Assembly (NCBI RefSeq): GCF_000699445.3
Contig: NC_067196.1
Span: 1 to 64,000, forward strand
Source of the DNA: Schistosoma haematobium
Taxonomy: Eukaryota > Platyhelminthes > Trematoda > Strigeidida > Schistosomatidae
Length of the DNA stretch: 64,000 nucleotides
Reading direction: 5' to 3'
Shown here: piece by piece, positions 8,945 to 21,500 of the stretch
How positions within the stretch are numbered: the stretch's first letter is position 1
Layout of the letters: the number at the start of each line of letters is the position of its first letter
The notes under the pieces: model-generated
Seen by the model: the letters and a program-made list of their open reading frames with translations, nothing else
What the model was told of the DNA's origin: nothing
Database searches by the model: none
Position numbers and translations under genes: made by a program

Positions 8945-11900
8945 ACTATCAACGTTACAAAGATTATTGGGAGAATATATTAGTTGAATAATAAACTTGC
9001 GATTCGTATGAGATGAACAATATGGCAAACAAAGTAAACGTCCATTTCATCAGATAAATGTGGCGTGTTCGAGTTGTGTTTGATGTAATAATCCACAATT
9101 ATAAATAATTAATAATTCCAATAATAATTGTTAAAATTCAAGCTGAATGCAAATAAAGAATATAATGTAAATATAACTGTGATCTATAGATGTAGTGAGT
9201 AAATACAGTTGAGCCTGATTATCATAACAACAGACAATTCAGAACGAGCCACATAGTTGTGTAACAGTGTATTTATGAGTGGTTATTAGTGTGTCGTGCT
9301 ACGCAGGATTCGAAACAAAAGTACGAAAGGATTCAAGGTCGTGCGATTTTGAACAACCATCTTACAGTCACTATTAGCAAATTTGCAATGTATGAGAAGT
9401 AATGAAGAAAATGCAAATAGTGTCAAAAACGAATTACAAAATAAGTTTGTCTTGATTTTCTCCACAACACATGTTCGTTATCCGAATTGATGCGTGGTAC
9501 TGGAATCTCATGATGACATGTTTTCCTTTTAATCAACCTGCACTAAAATGTGTGTTCATTGGTTAAACAGAAACAAACCGAACCTCCGCCTGGTAGTATA
9601 TGAATTTCGAACCCTGATACAGACTTAGTCACTCAGATTTCAAGATGTACAAATCCACAAAGAGAGGCCCAAATGTTCATAACCAGATTTTTAAAGAGCT
9701 AGAACATCCACAATTAAGGTCAGTGATGATCTAGACACTAATATCGTTAGATGTCGCCTCAGCGGTCAAGAGGCTGTGTGTTTGTGAGCCAGACCGTCGA
9801 TCTTAGGTTCATGTCTCTTCATCCGAAAAGTCCCATACTAAAAAGAAAAGTCCATACAGTGCTTTCAGCTTTCCAATGTTGCCCTAATGTTTGTAGATGA
9901 ATGATCTCACTTAAAACTCAGCAATTTCAAAAACTCTATACTGAAAATCCATTTCTACAAGTTGGTAAAAAATATATTGCATATTGAACACAATAGCGTC
10001 ACTTGAAACATTTGAAGTGCAAATAATTTCGGAAGTCAATATGGTAGAGATGGTTATTGTTGTTAGTTACAGTTCAGTAGAGGAACTGGATATTGAACAT
10101 TTGTAATCAAATTAAACTTGACGTTTAGTGTGTAGAGTTACTCTATGGCTGATTGAAGTTGGTTTCTTTATATTTTTGGCAAAAGAGTGTAGTTTTTCTT
10201 GACAGTTCTCATAATAAGGTGTCTGGTTATAACTAACAGCAATAGAAGTCGAAACACTTAAATGTCTTACAGAAATGCTAACGTTATCCTACTGATGTTT
10301 GTCGTCATCTATGCTTGACGGCCATATGTCGTTTATATGGTCATCAACTGAAATGAACTCAATGGCAATAGTCTGTGGCAACTATTTTATGTCGACTATG
10401 GTTGACAATTTTATGAAAATAAACAGTAGATTTTTCAACAGGAAGTTTATTGTGGATAATCGAGTGTTGGAGATCGTGTTAAATTGTCTATTTCAGTATG
10501 AACGTTCTGAGGCTACAACAACTGAGCGACAATTGTTACGGGAGGACTGTAGACATTTGGCTGATTAAAACCATTTTATTGTACATCAATAATTTTACCG
10601 TGTTTTTGGATGTATTTGTTTTACTTAGCTTCTGAACTTGTTTGTCTAGATCATTATTTTTGGACATCTTGGTTTCTCTTTGTCATTGGTTTGGTATTTG
10701 TGAGTTTTTGCTCCGAGAACCTACAAAATTGAAAATTTGTTTTGTAATTGTTATAATTATTGTTGTTAGAACGACATTTGAGTCGACTATTTGTAAATTG
10801 CGAATAAACTTTGGCATCTATTGGAATTCGGTTCTATTGTTAATACGGCGTCTGCTGGACTCATCAGTTTTCAAAAACTGATCCCATCCAGTTCTAAACA
10901 CAAGACTAGCAAAGTCAGCTTAAATGTAGATAGGCGAAATTTCTCTACAACAATCGTGAGCACTGATTGTTAACGGAATGAAAAGAGTTGGAAAAATAAC
11001 TGCAATAGTTAGCAACAGATAATTTGAATTTTGAGAAGGAATTTAAAGCGTTCGAAAATACCAGCTGGCGCTCGATGTCGTAACTTCAGTAGAAATCACC
11101 TTGATTCCGTTTGTTTAAAACAGCTTATTTAATTATTAGGACAAAACTACAAATAACTACTTTGAGATAAATCGAACACGTAACAGTATTCACACACGAT
11201 ATTCTAGCCCCGAAATGCCTTGATACATTCGAGGGTGTAGGGAGTCAGCATTCTTACTCGTAATGCACTCACATGGCCACGCGTAAAAATCCAGTGCCAG
11301 GGAAGATCTCATCATTGCATTCTCATGTACAGGGTGTTGCATAACGTCGCAATTCTGAACTGTGCATTAGATATTTGGGTGAAGTTTTCGGGGTGTGGCC
11401 TCCTAAGAAAACCACCTGCTTCGGTCTGTGTGTTCGGGCAATATTCCGGCATTTATATTTGGTGTATCCTTGATAAAATATTTTTGTAGTTTAAATGCAT
11501 ATATAAATTGTCCATTTACGTGTCATCAATTCATCACAAAAACTCACTACTTGATTCAAACAACGTAGTTAATCAACACGAACAAACTTTATTTCCATTC
11601 TTATGATGTCAGTTCAATGATCGCTTTAATCTTAAATTTCCTTAAAAAACCTGACAAGATTTATCACATGTGATGAGGGCAAACAAAATAAACGAAAGCA
11701 AGTTATCGACACTTTACAATCTATTAATTTTTCATGAAGATCGATAGAAACATAATAATGCGGGACGTTTCACTGCTACATAATAATTCGAGTGGATTGA
11801 TACTGCAGTTTTATCATATCACCAAGGTACAGCAGAAGAATTCCAAAGAATTTTAAAACAACACAAAGTTAAAGTATATTAAGAAAGAACCAACACACAT

Positions 11901-12524
11901 CGAAATACTTCCATTCGCTGAAAAGAAAAACTCTTATATATGTCAATGAAGAACTGTGCCTTTAAATTGGTATATTTCGTTCTGATGCATTCTATAGTGG
12001 AGAGTCATCTCGCGAAATCTTGACTCGAACAAAATATCTGATATACACAAAGAAACCTTATCATAATCTCGTACAACTGGATACACTTCAAATTAATTTG
12101 GCAATGGCAGTTCATGACATTTTCGACAACAACCTATTCCATATGAAAATAGGACAAAATGGCTTTTCGAACTGCTGACAAATGGGAACAGCCGGATCAT
12201 TCCATATAGTGCCTAATCCTACTGCTCATAATGAAAAAAGAGGCCTCATTATACATTCAACTTGGACTGTCTATCCAGGTTACCATGTCTGATTTTATTC
12301 ACCTTTCACACTATTATCCTAAACTCAAAGTTTCTTTACTACTGGATAAAGAATAAGCAAAAGTACCCTGAAAAAATTTAAATCTTATATTTAATGAAAC
12401 ATTTTGATTGTTCAGGTAAGTAAGATAAATCATTTTAGATTTATTGAATACACATTGAACATTCAATATACATATGGATTGAAATGTCGATCTAGTCAAG
12501 TTTAGACAGCCATAGTAGTTCATT
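8945..12524. other. No recognisable gene
   Basis: Open frames here (for example 10299-10568 and 10642-10881) lack family motifs, splice context or codon signal that I can support. A weak tRNA-like segment at about 9752-9835 is listed separately. Near 11210-11310, sequence resembling 33660-33720 (gtaggg, cagcattc, tactcgt) suggests an old short repeat. The rest is unassigned. Confidence 0.5.
9752..9835 (+). repeat. Weak tRNA-like (SINE head?) segment
   Basis: cgcctcagcggtcaagaggc resembles a tRNA A-box region, and about 45 bases later aggttcatgtct resembles a degenerate B box. No acceptor stem or intact cloverleaf was found, so this is at best the head of a tRNA-derived SINE. Confidence 0.25.
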
Positions 12525-13040
12525 CAGTTTTGAAATTTATATACACAAATAGGTCTTAAACATGAAAGTTATTTCGGTTTGCAAAGTGAATAATGGTAGA
12601 ACACGGGAATTAGGTTTCCTCATATTTCAGATTCGTTAGCTGGACACAATTATATGCTATTACTGATGGATTCACTGAGCATTTTCTCTTCGAATATCCG
12701 ACTAATAATTCACAGAACTACTGAGTTTTGACTTGTTCAAGTTTTTGATGTGGAGGCAAAAGCCTAGAATGTACAAATGTTAGTAGAGAATGAACAATTA
12801 CAGTCTTTAACAAAAACAATGCAGTAATACAAATAGTTGCAAATATTGACTTATTTAGTTGTAAAAGTGAACCGGAGATTTGAGTACGTCATTTATTTGA
12901 TGTATTCAATATCCACAAGTGCGAAGAACTCGGAAATACTTATTTTTTGAACAACAACATTTGTGACACCATCAAATGTATGGGAGAAGAATGTTTTATT
13001 CAAGAAGGGAGGGTGAAAATGCAAGTACACAGGTAGTATG
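12525..13040 (+). repeat. Diverged repeat also present at 60280-60690
   Basis: Shared pieces in the same order include gtcttaaacat, ttatttagttgtaa, tgagtacgtc versus tgaatacgtc, and the stretch ending gtatgggagaagaatg versus gtgggaaagaaatg. The copies are far more diverged than the A/B/C blocks, so this is an older duplication or an old element. No coding signal was recognised. Confidence 0.5.
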
Positions 13041-13354
13041 GTATTCTTCATCGTTCTCTACTGAATTAATCGTCAATACTAATAACTACATTTATCCACA
13101 AGTTACTAATTGTTAGGTATTTTATGTAGATCAACGAAATTGTTGATTGTTACATATCGACGGAATGCACCGTAGCAAAAGTCGCCAATTTATGACCAAA
13201 CGTCAGTCATGCAACTGATAAATCTGTGTAACCGTGTGGGAAAAAGAAGTATCATTTTCATATACATTTCAATAAGACAACAGTTATATCAACTCAGATT
13301 AAGAGTTCAATTTGTAATTAATGCATATGCATTCTGAATTCATGCCATGAGTTT

Positions 13355-13407
13355 ACAAACGTAGTGACCAACTTTTATCAAGAGAACGAGATTGATGTGA
13401 TCGAAAC

Positions 13408-13468
<61 letters not shown>

Positions 13469-14040
13469 AGCAAATGTGCCAGTGATTGTTTTACTGTACA
13501 CGTTTGTTTAACTCTACCAAAATACATACATTCTTATGTTCGTTGTGACCTAGCACAAATTGGATTACGCTCAGTAACCACACTTGTAACCTGGCACGAT
13601 CTCGGTATTCTTTTGATACCACGAGGTCGCTCAAAAATACATCCCACTACAACCTTCAATCGCCTTCGGGTTCACTCGGAGGCTTAGCCTGTTCTGGTAC
13701 GCAAACTCCTTGTAGTGGTGATCATAGTCAAGCGTGACTCGACGCCACACTGAAAGCTCATGAGGAAAAAGTGAATACACTATTTAGAGATCATCTGCAC
13801 ATAGATTGGGCTTACCCACACAAAAATAGTCACAAATATCATTGAAGAAAACAAAAAAGAGCAAAGCGCCTAAAACACCAATTCGTATTACACGACTTTT
13901 GACGGGAACATCATTCGACAAGGAAGAGTTAATTTTAAATATTTAGTTTCGGCAGTTAATAAAGAAATCAAACCAAGTAGGCGTGGGGTTAAGGATCCCT
14001 AACACTTGAGGTTATCTATAAGAAGTTGGTGGATAACCAT
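13355..14040 (-). mobile_element. Composite repeat: ATT-containing repeat joined to a CR1-like RT fragment
   Basis: A near-identical copy is at 28266-28865. The part near 13740-14040, read on the minus strand, contains broken reverse-transcriptase wording (NSSLSNDVPVKSRV, then GVLGALLFFVFFNDI, then ADDL). This is the RT palm region of CR1/Jockey-type LINEs with the catalytic Asp pair. The lower-coordinate part is the ATT-containing repeat. That both copies share the same junction shows they were duplicated as a unit. Confidence 0.6.
13409..13467 (+). repeat. (ATT)n microsatellite
   Basis: About twenty ATT units sit at a fixed position inside the dispersed repeat. The sister copies at 28315-28332 and 36135-36155 have only 4-6 units, so the tract has expanded here. 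The poly-isoleucine frame across it is not a gene. Confidence 0.95.
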
Positions 14041-15540
14041 GTCTAAGGCTTTTGAAATATCAATGTATAGCACTCAGACTAGACATGCATGGTTTCGTCG
14101 GGTGAAGACTGATTTATATTAGTGAAAGTAACACGTCATACAAGAGCGATTTTTAAAAATCCATGTTCAGAATCTGATAAATTTTTCAACGAGTTAATAG
14201 CCGGAGAGTTTGTCACTCGCAACTTTTTTCCCTAATCCTAGAGATAAATGAAATGGGATTTGTGGTCCGATATTTGTTCATGTCAGTCTTATTTTTGTAA
14301 TTGTAACATTACTTGACTCCTATTGGATTACATGTAAATTATCGATTATACACTCGAAACCACAACAACGTTCAAGGTGAAAAGCAAAGATTGCACAAAG
14401 TACTCCATCACTTTAAAACATTTTCAGTGGATTTATCAAGCAAGGCTCTTGTTAAAATCGGTAAAAAACGGTAACAATATTCAACAACGTCTACAAATAA
14501 AGCTAGTCACTTTATGTCGATTCCAAAATAATAAACTAGAACAAAATGTTCTAGACTTTCGAGATCAAATACACAATCTGATCACGTACATTGGTTTACG
14601 CCATATTTTATCTCAATCAAATGACTCAAGACAGCAATATATCTCTGATCAAACAATATTTCACGCTTAACGCATATATTGAAATCTTTGCAAACTTCAA
14701 AAGCTGTAAGGTAACTGACTGTCCTCTTCATCCTTTTCTCAAGTATCGCTGATGCACTACATAAAACCAAATTTCAAGTTAATTTGTTTTGATAGACCAA
14801 AAAGAATCGCGATCGTCGACAAAACTGATAAAATTTTAACTCTGTGAATCTGTAGAAAAATGTCTTTTAAGTCATCTTTACAGAACGTTTTAGAATTATG
14901 ATGGTGACGAGAAACATCTTCAAGTTCAACTGTGAAGTATATGTGTACCAGAAAACTGAAATTCAATGTGCAATGCCGAAATTCATCCCTCGACAGCATT
15001 TATTACATGCAGATATCAACTCTGCAATCAAAGCATCAAAATCTTTCGTTAAACTGATTATGACGACTTTATTTCAGTCTTTTCTAAAGATCAACATTCG
15101 AATGAAATAATTGACAACCTGAAGGAGACTACTTCATGTTAGGCTTTTCTAAAGAGTAAGTTTTGATTAAAACAACTGACCATGACAACTATAGAATCAT
15201 GGAAGAAATCATAATTAATTTTGATGACATCAAGTTAATAATAGTTTGTCACCTAACTTTTAGTAAACTTTGAATTATCAAGTATCAAATGATGGAAGTA
15301 TCTAATTGTGTATTGATAAGGTAATATAACAAATCACTCTAAATCAATGACCGTTGTAAATTCGAAATTCTGTATTTTAGTAGTGAGACGTCATCGAATC
15401 GAACATTGACAACGGACTCATTATTCGTTGCAATGATTACGAAATCACGTATATACGTACTACTAATTTAAATGTCAAATACTGTGGAACTTTCGTAGAA
15501 CAAGTTAGTGTCTAATGAATGAAGACAATTATACAAATAT
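14041..15540. other. No recognisable gene
   Basis: Open frames at 14377-14670 (+), 14582-14770 (-) and 14898-15110 (+) lack splice context, motifs or repeats that identify them. This is the region beyond the 3' end of the minus-strand CP391S-like gene. Confidence 0.5.
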
Positions 15541-15551
15541 TGAAAGTCATG

Positions 15552-15557
15552 TTTATT
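15552..15557 (-). terminator. Candidate AATAAA poly(A) signal of the CP391S-like gene
   Basis: AATAAA on the minus strand, about 140 bases after the stop codon at 15698-15700, in an AT-rich 3' untranslated region. Confidence 0.5.
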
Positions 15558-18500
15558 ATTTTATCAACAAGAGTACATCAGTTATTACATAAACAAGAAT
15601 ACGAATGTACATAATTCCATTGAAAAATTGTTCAAACGAATAATAAAATCTAAACTTTTCTATTAAAATACTCGATAAATACAACTTGGTCTGAGAATCA
15701 ATCAGTACTGTAATGGAGCCATCTCCAAATTATACAACCGATATATATAACAACTGGATAGACGACTAAAATAATCAAAATGTACAAGTACAGATATAAT
15801 TTGTTCTGTATATTCCCTACGGTTGTATTGACAGTCATAGTCTGAAGGGAGAAAAATAAGTAGCATTTATTACTAAATAACCAATATTTACCAAATGTTG
15901 AGCAGTTTCTTCGAAAATTTTCTTGAGCTTTTCTGCAAACTGAAATTCGGTGATCTTCAATGTTTTTTCATCATGTTTGATGGGAGTTGGTGCACTCAAA
16001 TCGTTAACATCCAAACTCTCCTGAATAAACAAAACGGTGGCATTGAATACTAAACATCATCATCATTATACGATAGTTTCAGTAAAAATGATCAGGAGAG
16101 AATTCCACAAATAGTTACAAAATCTGCATTTGTATAATCATTTAGAACATCTACTACCGATTCAAGAATCAGTGCAAGAAATATACACCATCCTACAACT
16201 TATTGACGACTCATTTTGTGATGAAAATTGTATTCTGGATGTCTTATCTAATCACAATTTGAACATAAATAAATAAACTTTTAATTTTGATTGAGATCAT
16301 GAGCCGATAGATGTTAGACCACCTTTGGAAATCTGGAAGCACTGGAGGGCCGTTTTATCTATTGTAGGACTTCTCAGCAGTGCGCATCCACGATCCCGCT
16401 CGCGGGATTCGAACAGAAGGCCTTCATTCCCGCTCACGAATGCTTAATCTACTGGACAGTTGAGCGGGCATCCATTGGTGATAGTATCTAACATCAATCA
16501 ATCCACGAAATTGCGCGAACATCTTGCATTGTACTGAGGTAGATACTTGTCTTTATGCGATATGCATTAGCTCTACCGGTCACGGCTTCTCACTAGAACT
16601 CCGAGAATCCCCTCACGAAGCTAGTTTCTGGTGAGCACATGTTGATTACTCGTACAGGGTTTGTGGAGATTAATAAGTTTTTGATTGAAATCATGAACCG
16701 ATTAATGTTGGACCACCTTTGGAAACATAGAAGCATCAACGATCCCGGTCGCAAGACGCGTGCGGCTGAGGAGTCTCACAACAGAACGAAACGGCCGTCC
16801 AGTGCTTCCAGGTTTTCAGAGGTGGTCTAAAATCAATCTTTTCATGATCTCAATCAAAAACGTAATAATCTCCGCAACCCCTATACTAGTAAACTTATAA
16901 TTTATTGTCTCATTGAAGCACTCCTTACAAACATTACGTGTTTCGCAACACAGAATAAGAAACCCTTGTTCATGACCTCAGGAATGAGAATCTATAAACT
17001 CCCACCAAATATCAGTGCATGAGATTCAATTCTCAACAGGTTAAGCTACTTCACTCAAACTGGTTCCATCGGTATTTTGTAAAAATTCACATAGATCTAC
17101 GGATTTATGTCGGACATCTGAAAGAACGACACATTCAATGAACCGGATAACTATCATACTTCCAGGCCCCGGTGATAGGCGACGCTTTGATCCATTGTTT
17201 ACCGTGTCCATGAAAAAGAAAACAATTTGCTCTTATATGATAAGGTATCGTCAAGGTATATAAAGCTTTAGTTTAGTTACTGAAGGAACACACATCAGTT
17301 CATATTGGTAAAAACACCTTTTTTTCAGTTAAAACCATTTTCTCAGATTACGGAATTTGGTGATATTGTAAACAACCCGTGAAATAATACAATTACTTAC
17401 CTCAACATAGCAATCATCAACTTTCAATTTATGAGTATTCTGATCATTACTTTCAATGCATTTGTTGGCTTTTTCACACCAAATACATGTTATATTTGAT
17501 GTTGTTGCTTTTTTGCATTTTTTTATCGAATTGTATTTTGGACAAATCTCTATGAAAAGAATACGGTGATTTAATGTCAAGTTATCAAACAAAAGATAAG
17601 TGAATTATAAAAACATATAACAATAACTCAATGATACAATTATGATTTTGAACTATTTAATTCACCGGGACATTTTCACCGCGAATCACGACACAGTATT
17701 AAGTATGCTTTCAATTTAAAATATGTTTCACAACATTGTATTTCAATTGAATGAAACTACTTCAAATGTCAAGCATGAGCAATGTATTACGACAGGTAAA
17801 TTTGATGAATTTCAATAAACTGCTTACATTCAGACATGTACACACACTTTTGATTGAGATCATGAACCGATTAATGTTAGACCACCATTGAAAACCTGGA
17901 AGCACTGGACGGTCGTTTCGTCCTATTGTGGGACTCCTCATCAGCAGTTCGCATCCACGATCCTGTTCGCGGGATTCCGACCCAGGGCCCTCAGTCTCGT
18001 GCCAGAACGCTTAAAATACACACACTGCTGTCACTGTGTTCAGTAAAGCGTACGGCATTGGACGTTTGATGGTTGTACAGTTTCTTTTCGTGCAATCAGT
18101 TTTCTGATTGAAATCAGTTTAAGAAAGTCAGTTGTTTTTTGACTAAACATTCATTTTCAATTTTGTTAACTCATTGGAACAATAGAGGAAGTGTCATGGT
18201 GTTTTCTCAAACAGGAACTATATTTTTCTTGATAAGATTTCAGTCTAATTGCTATGACTAAAGATATCGATGCATGTTGCCACATTCTGGTCTACACGCC
18301 GTGCGTCATTACATCAGATCAGTTGGATCAACAAAAGTTCATCGATGATAAAAGTAATATTTTATTCGACGGATATTAGAGGTGATCTTACCATTAGATC
18401 ATGGAATCATTCTCTCACTAGTCGAAATGTTATTTCAAAGGTCTAACACGTGGTGAACCAAAATTTGTTCGTAGTTACTCAATGTACATGTTCATGGGAA

Positions 18501-21500
18501 AAAATGCATTTTCACACAGTGACATCAGTTCTGTAACTTACTTATCTACTTACATGCTTACTCCTGTTAACCCGAATGGAACATAGTCCGTCGATCAGCA
18601 TTCTCTGACCCACTCTGACTACGCCTTTTATTCTACTTCTATCCAATTGTTGTTCATCCTTCTCATTTCTGTCTCCATTTCTCAGCGAAATGTTTTCTTC
18701 GGTCTAATTCTTCTCCTTTGTCTCTGAATATTTCAAGTTAAGGCTTGCCTTGTGACGCAGTTGCGAGCTTTGCTCAATATGTGCTCTATTCACTTCCAGC
18801 AGTTCTTCCTGATTTCTTTCTCCGTTGGAATCTGATTTCTTCTCTCCCACAGTAGCTTAATGCCGATAATGTCTAGACAAAGGATCCAAAGTAAGTTCGC
18901 CATCTTTAAGTAAACACTTGTATCTTCTGGATGATGGCTTTCGTAGTTCTCCAAGTTTCCGCCTCACACGGTAGAACTATCTTGATATTTCTATGAAAAC
19001 GTCTTACCTTCGTGTCGGTTGAAAGTTCTCTTGAATTTCAGATGTTCTTCATATGTAGATATGTTGCTCTTGCTTTACAGATTCCCACATCTACATGTGC
19101 ATCAGATCCGCCGTGTTCACCAATGATGATGCTTTGATATGTTAAGGGTTTTACAGCCTCCATAGCTTCTCCGTCATGTGTGACTCCATAGTTGCGTGCT
19201 GTGTTGCTTCGGAGAATATTGCTTTTACCTTCGTGTATGTTGAGACCTACTACTGCTGAGACTGCTGCTATACTGATCGTTTTCTCCTGCATTTGTTGTT
19301 GCGTGTGTGGCAGTAGAGTCGGATCATCTGCGAAGTCTATATCGTCGAACTGCATTCTAGCTTTCCACTGTATCCCATGTTTTCCCCCAGATGTTGACGT
19401 CTGTACGATCCAGGCGATCACCAGGAGAAGGACGAAGGGTGAGAAAAGGCGACCTTGCGTGGCGCAGGAATTTGTTTTAAACGAGTCTGTGAGCTGTTTT
19501 CCATGCACTATTTTTCATTTTAATACATCACGAGTAGTCCGTATGATGTTAACTATCTTCTTAGGAATTCCATAGTTCTGAAACTAGCTGAGATAAATTA
19601 TAATTTGAAAATATGGCTTGTCGACATGTTCAGTTCATTAGATTTGCATGACAAAGCACAAAATTTGGAAATCGGTCAATCGATTTAACTTTTACGGTGT
19701 GTTTTCGCAACTTCAATGCCGCAGGTTTATTCGATATCACGTGTCTCAAAATAAAACGGACGCTTCCTCGTCAGTGCGCAAACGAGTCACTTACACTTAG
19801 TCGTTTTCATGATTATTATCATTTCATCTATCGTTTTGAGTCTATGTGCCAAGGTAAGTTCCATCGATATGAAGCCTTCAATATTGATTAAAAATGTGGC
19901 GTTTATTATATTTAATATTCATTAGTGAATTAAAGTGTAGTTATTAGTTGTTAATGAAGAGTCATTTGATCAAAAGTACATATAGAATTTTCAATTTGAT
20001 GAGACAAAATTGATGTCTGCAAGTATGAAAATAGTTAGTGCAGAATAAATAAAGTTTAACATACTCCCAAAAGCTTCATACTCCACCAACGTTCCAGGTT
20101 TGATCCACTCACCAGGAACATATATTTCATCTGACACATTATCTGGTATGATAAGTTGAACACAAAAAGACACTTAAAAACTTAATTACTTTTGTAAGTA
20201 TAACAAGTTGTTTGCACCAAGTAAAGAGCACTCTAAATAAGAAACTGAAAACTTCTTCATATGGGATCATTGGTTAGCATTAAACATCCCTAAAATTATG
20301 GTTCCCTTTGCTCTGAAATTCGGAACTGATCAATTTTTAACCGTTGAGTAATAAAAGAGATAGATGAATTTCAAAGTTATTTTACAAGGAATTCAGTACG
20401 GCATCTGCAAAAATACTTCAAAATTGTTACAGGTTAATTAACATTACAAAACACAATTAGGCAATATACAGTAATAACAAACCAAGGAAGAATGATGGTT
20501 AGCAGTGCATTTAGCTAGTTATACCGGAATCTCAGAGTTAGTTTTCACTGTTAAACTGAAACGCAGCACCATACACATTAGACGTCGTCCCTTAATCCGC
20601 TTATCTACTTATTCTATTGCGTACGACTAGCTAGTGCGCGTTGGTTGTCCTTGACCTAGGCAGTGATCGATAATCTGTTCGATATTCAGTGACTCAACTG
20701 CCTGATGATTCGGCTAGGGCTTAGTTACATTTCACTGGCCCTACAAGGCAATATATAGTATTTACAAACCAAAGACGAATGATGGTTAGGAGTGCAATCA
20801 TTAACACGTGACAGTTTGCTATCATTTGGGCATTTTAGCTGGATATACCGGGATCTCAGAGTAAATGTTCATTCTTAAACTGAAACGCAGCGCCAATCAC
20901 TTCAAACGCCATCCCTTTGTCCACTCAGCTACTTAGTCCAGATATACACTAGCTCATACAACAACGTGAAGTACTGATTCATTTTCGCAATATTTATTGC
21001 ATCTTATCATCGATATTTGAAACCGAAATTGATTCTAATGCTAGTCACCATCTATCTTTGCTCACAATGCTTGTGATTTAAAGCAACATCGGAACAATCC
21101 TAATGGGATGCACACTTATCAACACAACACTGATCAATCGCAGTCTTAAACTTCAATGTTGAGATTCAAAAAAGCAACACAAAAACGGAAATTATCTTCA
21201 CTGCTTAAAGACTCTAATGCAATTCAAACAATCAACATGTACCAGTTGACCAAACATTTGGTGCATGTACTCACATTCGATCATTAAACACTGTATCACA
21301 CCTAACCACTTACACTCGATGCTTGTGTTGAAACTCAGCTTCATCTTTCAATAATATATGAATATGTAAATGAACATTTTACAAAGGGAACACCATTTCC
21401 ATGTATCATTCACTTATTTGTGCTTCATGCAAAACACACTTACTTTTGGATTTTGTGAAGATATGACTGAGGACTACATGTGTGACTGTCGTACTGTGAA

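Noticed and set aside
10299..10881. Two plus-strand frames of 79-89 codons
   Set aside because: No motif, no paralogue in the window and no splice support, so they are likely chance frames in AT-rich DNA.
12314..12523. 69-codon minus-strand frame
   Set aside because: No motif or splice sites, and it is not conserved at the related locus 60280-60690.
13364..13687. 107-codon frame with a poly-isoleucine run
   Set aside because: The run is the (ATT)n microsatellite, and the rest is the dispersed repeat read on the wrong strand.
16400..16415. Possible tRNA gene (B box gttcgaatcc)
   Set aside because: No cloverleaf can be drawn; the box belongs to the hammerhead SINE-like repeat.
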